Source: Burkholderiaceae bacterium (lineage in GTDB: Bacteria > Pseudomonadota > Gammaproteobacteria > Burkholderiales > Burkholderiaceae_C). Taken from it: a stretch of DNA of 18,473 bases. Of this stretch, positions 7,082-15,249 are shown piece after piece. The position numbers and the translations under genes are program-made. The stretch covers positions 1 to 18,473 of the forward strand of contig JALRFN010000312.1 in assembly GCA_023268425.1 (NCBI GenBank), read 5' to 3'. The notes under the pieces were generated by a model. The model had not been told where the DNA came from. It worked only from the letters and a program-made list of their open reading frames with translations, and made no database searches. Each line of letters begins with the position of its first letter. Within the stretch, counting starts at the first letter, position 1.

Positions 7082-8080
7082 ATGGCGCGTTGGCATTGCA
7101 CTCTTCGGCATTGGTTGGCTGCACCGCTGTTGTCGTGCGTGGTGCAATGGGTTTCGGCGGGCGAGGCCGACGCGTGGCTACGCCAGCTCAGTGATGCGGC
7201 ACAGACCCACGCCTACTCGGGCACCATGGTCATCAGCGTCGGAGAGCAGATGGCCACCGCGCGCGTAGCACATGCGGTGAAGGATGGCTTGTCGCTGGAC
7301 CGCATTGAAGTGCTGACAGGAGAGCCTCGGACGACTTATCGCCGAGGCAGCGAGGTGGTGACCGTGTGGCCCAAGCAAGGGCTTTGGGTCAAAGAGTGGC
7401 ACCAAGACTTGGGTGTGTTTGCCGCCTTGAGCCGTGCTGACGGCGTTTCTGTGGACGGGCTTTACCGCTTGGGCGCCGTGGCGCCCGATCGCGTCGCGGG
7501 TCGCGCCGCACAAGTGCTTGAATTGCAACCGCGTGACGATGCCCGCTGGGGCTACCGCATTTGGCGCGACGTGGCCACCGGCTTGATGCTCAAGGTCCAA
7601 ACCTTGAGCAATGACTTGCAACTGGTGTTGGAGCAAACGGCATTCACCAGTTTGGACACGGCACCAGACTTCGCTCATGCAGACTGGTTGCAGCACTTGC
7701 CTGAGGCCAAGGGCATGCGGGTACGAGAAGGCAAGGTGCAAGCAGTTAAACCCAAAGATTGGGGCTTGTCGCTGCCCAATCAAGTGAAAGGCTTTGTGCT
7801 GCGACGCGCACAGTTGCCTGCGGGTCAAGGCCAGCCCAGTGCCGATCACCCCTTGCAATGGATTTTTTCAGATGGTTTGGCCTCTGTATCGGTCTTTTAC
7901 CAACCCATGGAGGTGCCTGCGACGGCGGTTGCCGAGCGGGTGATTCGCATGGGAGCGACGCACACCTTGCTGCGCGAGACGCAGGCCATGCGCTTGACCG
8001 TGGTGGGTGAGGCGCCCGTGCCAACTTTGCGCGCTTTTGCTGACGCCTTGATGGTGCAAAAAACCGTGCGCACGCATTGA
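7082..8080 (+). CDS. rseB: Periplasmic sigma-E regulator RseB/MucB
   Basis: RseB binds the periplasmic part of RseA and guards it from cleavage, and releases it when envelope lipids or lipoproteins go wrong. The 332-residue product has a Sec signal peptide (about 1-28, basic start, hydrophobic core, VSA before GEA). An N-terminal lipid-binding-like domain follows (TYRRGSEVVTVWP, YRLGAVAPDRVAGRAAQVLELQPRDDARWGYRIW split by reading), then a smaller C-terminal domain (about 205-325, with VFYQP). Motifs such as RVAGR and YGYR-like W-GYRIW are family-typical. ATG 7082 has GGAG at 7070-7073; the in-frame TTG at 7076 is less likely. It starts two bases after the rseA stop. No RseC/MucC homologue follows. 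Confidence 0.92.
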   Translation: MARWHCTLRHWLAAPLLSCVVQWVSAGEADAWLRQLSDAAQTHAYSGTMVISVGEQMATARVAHAVKDGLSLDRIEVLTGEPRTTYRRGSEVVTVWPKQGLWVKEWHQDLGVFAALSRADGVSVDGLYRLGAVAPDRVAGRAAQVLELQPRDDARWGYRIWRDVATGLMLKVQTLSNDLQLVLEQTAFTSLDTAPDFAHADWLQHLPEAKGMRVREGKVQAVKPKDWGLSLPNQVKGFVLRRAQLPAGQGQPSADHPLQWIFSDGLASVSVFYQPMEVPATAVAERVIRMGATHTLLRETQAMRLTVVGEAPVPTLRAFADALMVQKTVRTH

Positions 8081-8105
8081 ACTTTGGCATAGAGGCCGCA
8101 TCTCA
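8078..8105 (+). promoter_or_regulatory. Candidate sigma-E promoter for mucD
   Basis: TGAACTT at 8078-8084 matches six of seven bases of the sigma-E -35 GGAACTT. After 16 bases comes TCTCA at 8101-8105, near the -10 form TCTGA/TCNAA. It overlaps the rseB stop codon and lies about 45 bases ahead of the mucD start. degP-type protease genes are classic members of the sigma-E regulon. Slightly weaker than the rpoE candidate, but the spacing is identical. Confidence 0.6.
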
Positions 8106-8141
8106 AACCGAGTGAGTGGCATTTGGGTCCATGAACCACGA

Positions 8142-8147
8142 AAGGGA
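8142..8147 (+). promoter_or_regulatory. Ribosome binding site that fixes the mucD start
   Basis: AAGGGA stands seven bases ahead of ATG 8155. It favours that codon over the in-frame GTG 8116 and ATG 8131, neither of which has such a site. ATG 8155 also places the signal peptide at the N-terminus. Confidence 0.65.
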
Positions 8148-8154
8148 AATCAAC

Positions 8155-9651
8155 ATGACAGCGACGTCACCGTCAATTCGTCTGAGTCAACTGAAATGGA
8201 AGGCCTTGAGCGCCGCGCTTGCCTTGGGTTTGGGCGCCGCCCTGATGGTGCCCCAGGCCGAGGTCGCACACGCACAAGCGCCAGCAAGTGCTGCGCCTTT
8301 GGTTCAAGGCTTGCCAGATTTCACGGTTTTGGTGGATCGCGTCGGGCCCTCTGTGGTCAACATCCGAACCTTGGAGAAAGCCCAGCCACAAGCGCAGGCC
8401 CAGGGCATTCCGCCAGAAATGCTGGAGTTCTTCCGTCGTTTTGGCATGCCGGTGCCCCCTGGGTTTGGTCAACCCGGCCCCGATCGCGGGCAAGGCAACG
8501 GCAACGATGAAGCGCGGCCGCGGGGCATTGGTTCGGGCTTTGTGTTGAGCGCAGACGGCTACATCATGACCAACGCCCATGTGGTCGACGGCGCCGATGA
8601 ATTGATCGTGACCTTGCCGGACAAACGCGAGTTCAAAGCCAAGTTGGTGGGCGCCGACAAGCGCACAGACGTGGCGCTGGTCAAGATCGATGCCAAAGGC
8701 TTGACCCCCGTTGCGGTGGGCGACGCCAAGAGCCTGCGCGTGGGTGAGTGGGTGATGGCCATTGGTTCGCCTTATGGTTTGGAAAACACCGTGACCGCCG
8801 GCATCGTCAGTGCCAAGCAGCGCGAGACGGGCGACTACTTGCCCTTCATCCAAACCGATGTGGCGATCAACCCAGGCAACTCGGGCGGCCCCTTGATCAA
8901 CATGCGCGGTCAAGTGGTGGGCATCAACAGTCAAATTTATTCCCGCTCAGGAGGGTTCCAAGGCATTTCCTTCGCCATCCCCATGGACGAGGCCATGCGC
9001 GTGTCTGATCAGTTGCGCAGCCAAGGCTTTGTCACGCGTGGTCGAATTGGGGTGTCCATCGACGAGGTGAGCAAAGAGGTGGCTGAAGCCACTAATTTGG
9101 GTAAACCGCGTGGCGCTCTGGTGCGTGGCGTGGAAAAGGGCTCACCGGCCGACAAGGCAGGCATTGAGCCAGGTGACGTGATCTTGAGTTTCGGCGGTCG
9201 CGACATTCAGCAAACGCCCGATCTGCCGCGTTTTGTGGGCAACACCAAGCCAGGCAGCAAAGCCGATTTGAAGGTCTGGCGTCAAGGCAAAGAGCGCAGC
9301 TTGAACATCGTCGTGGGTGAGTTCGAGCGCGACGATGCGGTGGCTGCGGCCACGCCCGACAAGCCCCAAAAGAACGGTTCCCTGGCCACATTCGGCTTGA
9401 CGGTGCGCAACCTCACCGACGCCGAGCGCAAGACGCTCAATGTCGCGGGTGGTGTTTATGTCGAGAGTGTGGATGGGCTGGCGGCGCAAGCGGGCTTGCG
9501 TGCAGAAGACGTGATCTTGGCTGTGGACAACCAAAAAGTGGCATCGACCGAGGGGCTCAAAAAAATCTTGAGCGCTTTGGATCAACGCAAGGCCTTCAAT
9601 GTGCTGTTCCGCCGCGGCGACTGGGTGCAATACGCGATGGTTCGTCGCTGA
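8155..9651 (+). CDS. mucD: Periplasmic serine protease MucD (DegP/HtrA family)
   Basis: This HtrA-type protease and chaperone degrades misfolded periplasmic proteins. The 498-residue product has a signal peptide (about 1-40, ending AHA before QAP). A trypsin-like domain follows with triad His142 (TNAHVV), Asp172 (TDVALVK) and Ser243 (NPGNSGGPL), then two PDZ domains (about 295-390 and 410-495). A flexible Pro/Gly/Asn-rich loop at about 98-122 precedes the protease core, as in the DegP LA loop. ATG 8155 is chosen on its ribosome site and signal peptide. It follows rseB by 74 bases and has its own sigma-E promoter candidate, so it can be expressed apart from rpoE. Called MucD because of synteny with rpoE-rseA-rseB; degP or htrA are equally used names. 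Confidence 0.95.
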   Translation: MTATSPSIRLSQLKWKALSAALALGLGAALMVPQAEVAHAQAPASAAPLVQGLPDFTVLVDRVGPSVVNIRTLEKAQPQAQAQGIPPEMLEFFRRFGMPVPPGFGQPGPDRGQGNGNDEARPRGIGSGFVLSADGYIMTNAHVVDGADELIVTLPDKREFKAKLVGADKRTDVALVKIDAKGLTPVAVGDAKSLRVGEWVMAIGSPYGLENTVTAGIVSAKQRETGDYLPFIQTDVAINPGNSGGPLINMRGQVVGINSQIYSRSGGFQGISFAIPMDEAMRVSDQLRSQGFVTRGRIGVSIDEVSKEVAEATNLGKPRGALVRGVEKGSPADKAGIEPGDVILSFGGRDIQQTPDLPRFVGNTKPGSKADLKVWRQGKERSLNIVVGEFERDDAVAAATPDKPQKNGSLATFGLTVRNLTDAERKTLNVAGGVYVESVDGLAAQAGLRAEDVILAVDNQKVASTEGLKKILSALDQRKAFNVLFRRGDWVQYAMVRR

Positions 9652-9687
9652 CGCAGCCTCCCTTCGTTTGCCCGCCGGCACTCGGCA

Positions 9688-9706
9688 GCACCCAGCCGCC
9701 GGGTGC
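9688..9706 (+). terminator. Weak hairpin after mucD
   Basis: GCACCC and GGGTGC form a six-base-pair stem around a seven-base loop, starting 36 bases after the mucD stop. A T-run is absent, so intrinsic termination is doubtful; Rho-aided ending is possible. It lies where the mucD transcript is expected to end. Confidence 0.25.
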
Positions 9707-9728
9707 CGTTCGTGTATGGGGCTAGCGG

Positions 9729-9734
9729 TAGAAT
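9729..9734 (+). promoter_or_regulatory. Candidate -10 of the lepA operon promoter
   Basis: TAGAAT matches five of six positions of the sigma-70 -10. It is flanked by GCG and CGC, giving a small palindrome like the one around the acpP -10. The -35 is poor: nothing close to TTGACA lies 16-18 bases upstream. As the only good -10 in the gap before eight tightly packed genes, it is the best candidate for their promoter. Confidence 0.4.
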
Positions 9735-9894
9735 GCGCGGTTCGGTGGCGGGGCCAAAAATCCGAGTTCAAGCGCCGGCCAAGGCGTTTGATCGATCGGT
9801 TTTGCTCGCTGAAAAGGGCGCTTGCGCCAGGGCTTGACTGGCGTTTGTCGCTCGCCAACTGCCCGACCGCCGACCCCGCATTTGAATCACATCC

Positions 9895-11703
9895 ATGAAT
9901 CACATTCGCAACTTTTCCATCATTGCCCACATTGATCACGGCAAGTCGACGTTGGCTGACCGCCTGATTCAGATGTGCGGTGGGTTGAGCAACCGCGAAA
10001 TGAGTGAGCAAGTCTTGGACTCCATGGATTTGGAGCGCGAGCGTGGCATCACCATCAAGGCCCAAACAGCGGCTTTGCAGTACACCGCTCGCGACGGGCA
10101 GGTGTACAACCTGAACCTGATCGACACCCCAGGGCACGTGGACTTCTCCTATGAGGTCAGTCGCTCGCTGTCGGCTTGCGAAGGTGCGCTGTTGGTGGTC
10201 GACGCCTCGCAGGGTGTGGAGGCGCAAACGGTGGCCAACTGCTACACCGCCTTGGAATTGGGTGTGGAGGTCTTGCCGGTTTTGAACAAAATGGACCTGC
10301 CTCAGGCGGACCCCGACAACGCCAAGTTGGAGATTGAAGACGTCATTGGCATCGATGCCACGGACGCGCTGCCCTGTTCAGCCAAGACGGGTATGGGTGT
10401 CGACGATATTTTGGAATTGGTGGTGGCCAAAATACCGCCGCCCAAAGGCAACCCCGAAGCGCCACTGCGCGCCATGATCATTGACAGTTGGTACGACGCC
10501 TACGTGGGCGTGGTCATGCTGGTGCGCGTGGTCGACGGTCGACTGGCCAGGGGCGACAAAATCAAATTGATGTCCAATGGCCTGAGCTACAACGCCGACA
10601 AAATTGGCGTGTTCACACCAGGGGCCTTGGAGCGCCCTTCTCTGGAGGCGGGTGAAGTTGGCTACATCATCGCGGGCATCAAAGAGCTGGCGGCAGCCAA
10701 GGTGGGCGACACCGTCACGGTGATGCGCATGGGCAGTTCGGTGCACCAAATGGCCACGCAAGCGCTGCCGGGCTTCAAAGAAGTCAAACCTCAGGTCTTT
10801 GCCGGTCTGTACCCGACCGAAGCGAGTGAGTTTGACGCTTTGCGTGACGCCTTGGAAAAGCTGCAGCTCAATGACGCGGCCTTGAAGTACGAGCCCGAAG
10901 TGTCGCAAGCCCTGGGTTTTGGTTTTCGCTGTGGCTTTTTGGGCCTGTTGCACATGGAGATCGTGCAAGAGCGTTTGGAGCGCGAATTCGATCAAGACCT
11001 GATCACCACCGCACCTTCGGTGGTGTACGAAGTCACCACGGGAGATGGCGAAACCTTCCAAGTGGAAAGCCCCGCCAAGATGCCTGATCAGGGGCGGATT
11101 CAAGAAATCCGTGAACCCATCATGACGGTGCATTTGTACATGCCACAAGACTATGTGGGCCCGGTGATGACGCTGTGCAACCAAAAGCGTGGCGTGCAGA
11201 TGAACATGCAGTACCTGGGCAAGCAGGTCTTGTTGACGTATGAGTTGCCCTTGGGCGAAATCGTGTTGGACTTCTTTGATCGCTTGAAGTCCGTTTCTCG
11301 CGGTTACGCGTCCATGGAGTACGAGTTCAAAGAGTACCGTGCTTCCGAGGTCGTCAAGGTCGACATGTTGCTCAACGGTGAGCGTGTCGATGCCTTGTCG
11401 GTCATTGTGCACCGCACGCAGGCCCAGTCCAAAGGTCGGGCCATCGCCGCCAAAATGCGTGAGGTCATCTCTCGGCAAATGTTTGACGTCGCCATTCAAG
11501 CAGCGATTGGCGGCAACATCTTGGCCCGTGAAACGGTCAAAGCCCTGCGCAAAAACGTTTTGGCCAAGTGCTATGGCGGCGACGTCAGCCGCAAGCGCAA
11601 ATTGTTGGAAAAACAAAAGGCCGGTAAGAAGCGCATGAAACAAATCGGCTCCGTCGAGGTGCCGCAAGAAGCCTTCTTGGCGATTTTGCAAGTGGAAGAT
11701 TGA
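9895..11703 (+). CDS. lepA: Elongation factor 4 (LepA GTPase)
   Basis: LepA/EF4 is a ribosome-associated GTPase linked to translation initiation and back-translocation. The 602-residue product is full length. G-domain motifs are AHIDHGKST (11-19), RGITI (switch I), DTPGH (77-81) and NKMD (131-134). EF-G-like domains II, III and V follow, then the LepA-specific C-terminal domain with KAKCYGGDVSRKRKL-type sequence (LAKCYGGDVSRKRKLLEKQK) and KRMKQIGSVEVPQEAF. ATG 9895 gives the usual MNHIRNFSIIAH start, though no Shine-Dalgarno is visible. Its stop overlaps the lepB start by one base (TGATG), the conserved lepA-lepB pairing. Confidence 0.98.
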   Translation: MNHIRNFSIIAHIDHGKSTLADRLIQMCGGLSNREMSEQVLDSMDLERERGITIKAQTAALQYTARDGQVYNLNLIDTPGHVDFSYEVSRSLSACEGALLVVDASQGVEAQTVANCYTALELGVEVLPVLNKMDLPQADPDNAKLEIEDVIGIDATDALPCSAKTGMGVDDILELVVAKIPPPKGNPEAPLRAMIIDSWYDAYVGVVMLVRVVDGRLARGDKIKLMSNGLSYNADKIGVFTPGALERPSLEAGEVGYIIAGIKELAAAKVGDTVTVMRMGSSVHQMATQALPGFKEVKPQVFAGLYPTEASEFDALRDALEKLQLNDAALKYEPEVSQALGFGFRCGFLGLLHMEIVQERLEREFDQDLITTAPSVVYEVTTGDGETFQVESPAKMPDQGRIQEIREPIMTVHLYMPQDYVGPVMTLCNQKRGVQMNMQYLGKQVLLTYELPLGEIVLDFFDRLKSVSRGYASMEYEFKEYRASEVVKVDMLLNGERVDALSVIVHRTQAQSKGRAIAAKMREVISRQMFDVAIQAAIGGNILARETVKALRKNVLAKCYGGDVSRKRKLLEKQKAGKKRMKQIGSVEVPQEAFLAILQVED

Positions 11704-12680
11704 TGACAAACATCCTTAAGGCGCTGGTCGGCGCTGAATTGGCCGCTTTGGTCTTGTATGGTGTGGCCTGGTTCATGGGCATGGTTGAGGGCGACTTCCC
11801 CTTGGTGCTGACGCTGGTGACCTTGTTCTCGGGGCTGTTTTGGCTGCTTGAAAAAGCCATCTTCTTGCCTGAACGACGGGCCGCTGCCGCACGATTGGCT
11901 GAGCAAGTCGCGCAGCGACAGGCCGCGCACGCTGCGCAAGGTCTGCAAACCGACACCATTGACGTGTCCAGCGAGCAAGAAAAGTTGCTGCTACAGCCAT
12001 GGTGGCTGGACTGGACGGCAGGGCTGTTTCCCGTCTTGTTGGTGGTCCTGGTGCTGCGCTCGTTTGTGGTCGAGCCCTTCAAGATTCCATCGGGGTCCAT
12101 GGTGCCCACACTTCGGGTGGGCGACTTGATCTTGGTGAACAAGTTTCACTATGGCTTGCGTTTGCCGGTGCTCAACACCAAAGTGTGGGACAACCACCAA
12201 CCTCAGCGCGGCGATGTGATGGTGTTTCGCTACCCGCCCAACCCCAAGCTGGACTACATCAAGCGCGTGGTGGGTGTGCCGGGTGATCGTGTGGCCTACA
12301 TCGATAAACGCTTGACCATCAACGGCGAAGTGCAAGCCACCGAAGCCCTGGGTGAGTTTTTTGATGCCGACAGCATGCGCTACAGCGCAGAATTCAGTGA
12401 AGTGCTCAATGGCGTCAAGCACCACATGCTGAACGACAAAAATCGCCCGCCCTTCATCAACGGCGTGGGCGACTTTGCGTTCAAAGACCAATGTCAGTAC
12501 GATGCACAAGGCTTCACCTGCACGGTACCGCCCGGCCATTACTTCATGATGGGCGACAACCGCGACAATTCTTTGGACTCCCGCTACTGGGGTTTTGTGC
12601 CCGAAGCCAACATCGTCGGCAAAGCCTTTTTCGTGTGGATGAACTTGAGCGACTTCGGTCGCATTGGATCGTTTGAATAA
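11703..12680 (+). CDS. lepB: Signal peptidase I
   Basis: LepB cuts signal peptides from exported proteins at the outer face of the inner membrane. The 325-residue product has two N-terminal hydrophobic stretches (about 8-28 and 33-52), a charged segment and a third helix (about 103-122). The catalytic domain carries Ser132 (PSGSMVPTL) and Lys187 (YIKRVVGVPGD), and the signature GDNRDNSLDSRYWG (284-297). Cys264 and Cys273, just ahead of VPPGHYFMMG, could form a disulfide as in E. coli LepB; that is an inference. ATG 11703 shares its first base with the lepA stop, with GTGGAAG just upstream. Its substrates here include the RseB and MucD precursors. Confidence 0.97.
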   Translation: MTNILKALVGAELAALVLYGVAWFMGMVEGDFPLVLTLVTLFSGLFWLLEKAIFLPERRAAAARLAEQVAQRQAAHAAQGLQTDTIDVSSEQEKLLLQPWWLDWTAGLFPVLLVVLVLRSFVVEPFKIPSGSMVPTLRVGDLILVNKFHYGLRLPVLNTKVWDNHQPQRGDVMVFRYPPNPKLDYIKRVVGVPGDRVAYIDKRLTINGEVQATEALGEFFDADSMRYSAEFSEVLNGVKHHMLNDKNRPPFINGVGDFAFKDQCQYDAQGFTCTVPPGHYFMMGDNRDNSLDSRYWGFVPEANIVGKAFFVWMNLSDFGRIGSFE

Positions 12681-13371
12681 GTTCAGTGACGACAGCAACG
12701 CAGACTGGCGCGATGTTCAGCGCTTGTTGGCGTACACCTTTCACGACGACCGCTTGTTGTTGCGGGCGCTGACGCACCGCAGCTTCAGCAGCGACCACAA
12801 CGAACGGTTGGAGTTTTTGGGCGATGCCGTTTTGGGTCTGGCTGTCTCCACCCAATTGGTGCAACGCTGGACTGACATGCCTGAGGGCGATTTGTCGCGT
12901 GTACGCGCCAACTTGGTCAAACAAGCCAGCTTGGTCGAGATTGCCAACCGCCTTCAGTTGGCGCCTTACCTGCGTCTGGGCAGTGGCGAGTTGCGCTCTG
13001 GCGGGCGTCAGCGCCCCAGTATCCTGGCCGATGCGGTTGAAGCCATCATTGGCGCCATTTACCAAGACGGTGGCTTTGAGGCTGCATGCCAGATGGTGCA
13101 AGATCTTTATGGCGATTGGTTGACCAACGGCAAGGCTGAGGCCATGGGCAAAGACAGCAAGACGGCCTTGCAGGAATGGTTGCAGGGCCGCAAACTGCCG
13201 CTGCCGGTGTATGCGGTTGTGGCCACCCACGGCTTGGCCCATGCACAAACCTTTGAAGTCAGTTGTTGCGTGGATAAGTTGGACCAACATTCCCACGGCA
13301 CAGGCGCTTCTCGTCGCGAGGCCGAACAAGACGCCGCACGCGCGATGCTCAGCCAATTGCAGCAAGCTTGA
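12664..13371 (+). CDS. rnc: Ribonuclease III
   Basis: RNase III cleaves double-stranded RNA, including rRNA precursors. The 235-residue product has the signature NERLEFLGDAVL. Metal-binding residues are Glu47, Glu50 and Asp54, with Asp123 and Glu126 in LADAVEAIIG. A C-terminal double-stranded RNA-binding domain follows (about 160-233, with SRREAEQDAARAML). No ATG or GTG is available at the proper place. The start must be TTG 12664 (listed) or TTG 12673, overlapping the end of lepB by 17 or 8 bases in another frame. Neither has a good ribosome site, so translation probably depends on lepB. A rare start and overlap would keep the output low, which fits a nuclease known to limit its own expression. 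Confidence 0.94.
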   Translation: MDRLNKFSDDSNADWRDVQRLLAYTFHDDRLLLRALTHRSFSSDHNERLEFLGDAVLGLAVSTQLVQRWTDMPEGDLSRVRANLVKQASLVEIANRLQLAPYLRLGSGELRSGGRQRPSILADAVEAIIGAIYQDGGFEAACQMVQDLYGDWLTNGKAEAMGKDSKTALQEWLQGRKLPLPVYAVVATHGLAHAQTFEVSCCVDKLDQHSHGTGASRREAEQDAARAMLSQLQQA

Positions 13372-13411
13372 GTGCGCTCGCGTACAAGCCCCTCCCATTG
13401 AATGCTTAAAC

Positions 13412-14443
13412 ATGACCGCAAAAGCCCCCCCACCGCAAGCCACCAACGCCCAGGGCGCAGTCCAAACCGACTTGGAGGCCATGTTGGCCAAGGCCTTGGG
13501 CAAACCCGGTGTGGCACCTGCGCCTGCGCCCGCTGAAGCCGAGCCGGCCCCCGAGCCTCAAGGCGCCAAGCGCTGTGGCTTGATCGCGATTGTGGGCAAA
13601 CCCAACGTGGGCAAGTCCACTCTGCTCAACGCCTTGGTCGGACAAAAGGTCTCCATCACTTCGCGCAAGGCCCAAACGACGCGTCATCGCATCACAGGTA
13701 TCCGCACGTTGAACACCACACAGTTCGTGTTTGTGGATACGCCGGGCTTCCAAACCCGCCACAGCACGGCCCTGAACCGATCGCTGAACCGCACCGTGAC
13801 GGGTGCGGTCAGCGATGTGGACTTGATTGTTTTTGTTGTCGAAGCCACACACTTTGGCCTTCCTGATGCGCAAGTTTTGGCGCTGCTGCCCGCGAATACT
13901 CCGGTGATTTTGGTGGGCAACAAATTGGACAAGGTTCACCGCCGCAACGACGTGCTGCCTTGGCTGGGGCAAATGCAAGAGCGCCATCCCTTTGCCGAGT
14001 TCGTGCCCATGACCGCCAAGCGGCCACAAGACGTACAGCGTTTGTTGCAGGTTTGCGAGCGCTTTTTGCCTGAGCAAGATTGGTTTTATCCTGCAGATGA
14101 CCTGACCGATCGTTCGATGAAGTTCATGGCCACCGAAATCGTGCGTGAAAAGCTGTTTCGCCTGACGGGTGACGAGCTGCCTTACACATCCACCGTGGTC
14201 CTCGATCAGTTTGAGCAAGAGGGCAATTTGCACCGCATTGCAGCCACCATCGTGGTGGAGCGTGAGACGCACAAAGGCATGGTCATTGGTGAGGGCGGTG
14301 AAAAGCTCAAGCGCATCGGCATGGAGGCTCGACAAGAGCTGGAAAAACTCATGGACGCCAAGGTGTTCTTGCAGTTGTGGGTCAAGGTGCGCTCGGGCTG
14401 GTCAGACGACGAAACCCGGGTGCGCTCGTTTGGTTACGAGTGA
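13412..14443 (+). CDS. era: GTPase Era
   Basis: Era is an essential GTPase that binds 16S rRNA near its 3' end and helps 30S maturation. The 343-residue product has G1 GKPNVGKST (62-70), G2 region QTTRHR, G3 DTPGF (109-113) and G4 NKLD (170-173). The C-terminal KH domain contains HKGMVIGEGGEKLKRIG (288-303) and KVFLQLWVKV. ATG 13412 is the only sensible start. The frame is open upstream into rnc, but that part lacks similarity. About 50 residues before the GTPase domain are low-complexity and Ala/Pro/Glu-rich (APAPAPAEAEPAPEPQ), making it longer than the usual 300-residue Era. The rnc-era-recO order is widely conserved in proteobacteria. Confidence 0.97.
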   Translation: MTAKAPPPQATNAQGAVQTDLEAMLAKALGKPGVAPAPAPAEAEPAPEPQGAKRCGLIAIVGKPNVGKSTLLNALVGQKVSITSRKAQTTRHRITGIRTLNTTQFVFVDTPGFQTRHSTALNRSLNRTVTGAVSDVDLIVFVVEATHFGLPDAQVLALLPANTPVILVGNKLDKVHRRNDVLPWLGQMQERHPFAEFVPMTAKRPQDVQRLLQVCERFLPEQDWFYPADDLTDRSMKFMATEIVREKLFRLTGDELPYTSTVVLDQFEQEGNLHRIAATIVVERETHKGMVIGEGGEKLKRIGMEARQELEKLMDAKVFLQLWVKVRSGWSDDETRVRSFGYE

Positions 14444-14449
14444 TCAGCC

Positions 14450-15229
14450 GTGAGCGCGCAGGCGACGGCAGACCGGGTGCGCGATGAGCCCGCCTACGTC
14501 TTGCACCATTACGACTGGAGCGAAAGCAGCCTGATCGCCGAAGTCTGGTCTCGCCACCACGGGCGCGTGGCGCTGGTGGCCAAAGGGGCCCAAAAACCGG
14601 CCTCGCAATTCCGCAGCATTTTGTTGCCCTTGCAAACGTTGCTGTTGAGTTGGTCGGGTGACAGTGAAATTCGCACCCTCAAGGGCGCGCAATGGGCAGG
14701 GGGCAGCGTCATGCCGCAAGGCGACGCCTTGTTGGCAGGCTTGTATTTGAACGAGCTGGTCTTGCGCACCCTGGCGCGTGACGACCCCCACCCCGAGCTA
14801 TACGACATTTATGACGCCGCCGTGCGGGCTTTGCACGACGAGTCACAGCGACTTGGCGTCTTGCGCGCGTTTGAGCTGTTGTGGCTGCGAGGCCTGGGGG
14901 TTCTGCCTGCTTTGCACGTTCAAGGCACGACACACCAGGCATTGGACGCCCAGCGCACCTACCGCTTGGTGCCGGAGATGGGCCTGCAGGCCACGGAATC
15001 GACCGGCTTGTCGGGCGCCCAATGGCGCACGTTGGGCGATAGCCTGGACGAGACGGCATGGCCCGTGAACTTGGTGTCGCTGTGTTTGCAACACGAGTCC
15101 GTGTTGCGTGTTCAGTTGCGTGCCTTGCTGCAATACCATAGCGGCTTGGCGACGTTTCGCACCCGGCAGCTGTGGCTGGAGATGGCCGCAGTGGGTCAAC
15201 GGGCACGCGAAGCGACGCGCGCGCATTGA
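14450..15229 (+). CDS. recO: DNA repair protein RecO
   Basis: RecO works with RecR (and RecF) to load RecA on single-stranded DNA coated with SSB. The 259-residue product has the N-terminal OB-fold region (YVLHHYDWSESSLIAEVWSR, HHGRVALVAKGAQK) and the helical C-terminal domain (LYLNELVLRTLARDDPHPELYDIYDAAVRAL split by reading). No CxxC zinc motif is present, as in many proteobacterial RecO. It starts with GTG 14450, six bases after the era stop, with only a weak purine run ahead. It may depend on coupling with era. Identity is supported by both sequence and place between era and pdxJ. Confidence 0.94.
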   Translation: MSAQATADRVRDEPAYVLHHYDWSESSLIAEVWSRHHGRVALVAKGAQKPASQFRSILLPLQTLLLSWSGDSEIRTLKGAQWAGGSVMPQGDALLAGLYLNELVLRTLARDDPHPELYDIYDAAVRALHDESQRLGVLRAFELLWLRGLGVLPALHVQGTTHQALDAQRTYRLVPEMGLQATESTGLSGAQWRTLGDSLDETAWPVNLVSLCLQHESVLRVQLRALLQYHSGLATFRTRQLWLEMAAVGQRAREATRAH

Positions 15230-15249
15230 AGTCGCCGTCAAGGAAAACC

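Larger units (their letters stand above)
9652..9894 (+). other. Non-coding leader region of lepA
   Basis: This 243-base gap separates the stress module from lepA and holds no convincing gene. It contains a GCACCC/GGGTGC stem (9688-9693 with 9701-9706), a -10-like TAGAAT (9729-9734) and a compact GGCGC-TT-GCGCC hairpin (9817-9828). The base composition is like the flanking genes. The transcribed leader ahead of lepA would be about 155 bases. No known riboswitch or leader peptide is recognised, and no Shine-Dalgarno is seen before lepA. Confidence 0.5.

Noticed and set aside
10378..11709. Long open frame on the minus strand within lepA (443 codons)
   Set aside because: Same reason: it mirrors lepA codons, is His/Gln/Val-rich in the way of antisense frames, and has no family features.
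13211..13411. Upstream extension of era into rnc
   Set aside because: The added 67 residues have no similarity to Era and are an out-of-frame reading of the RNase III RNA-binding domain.
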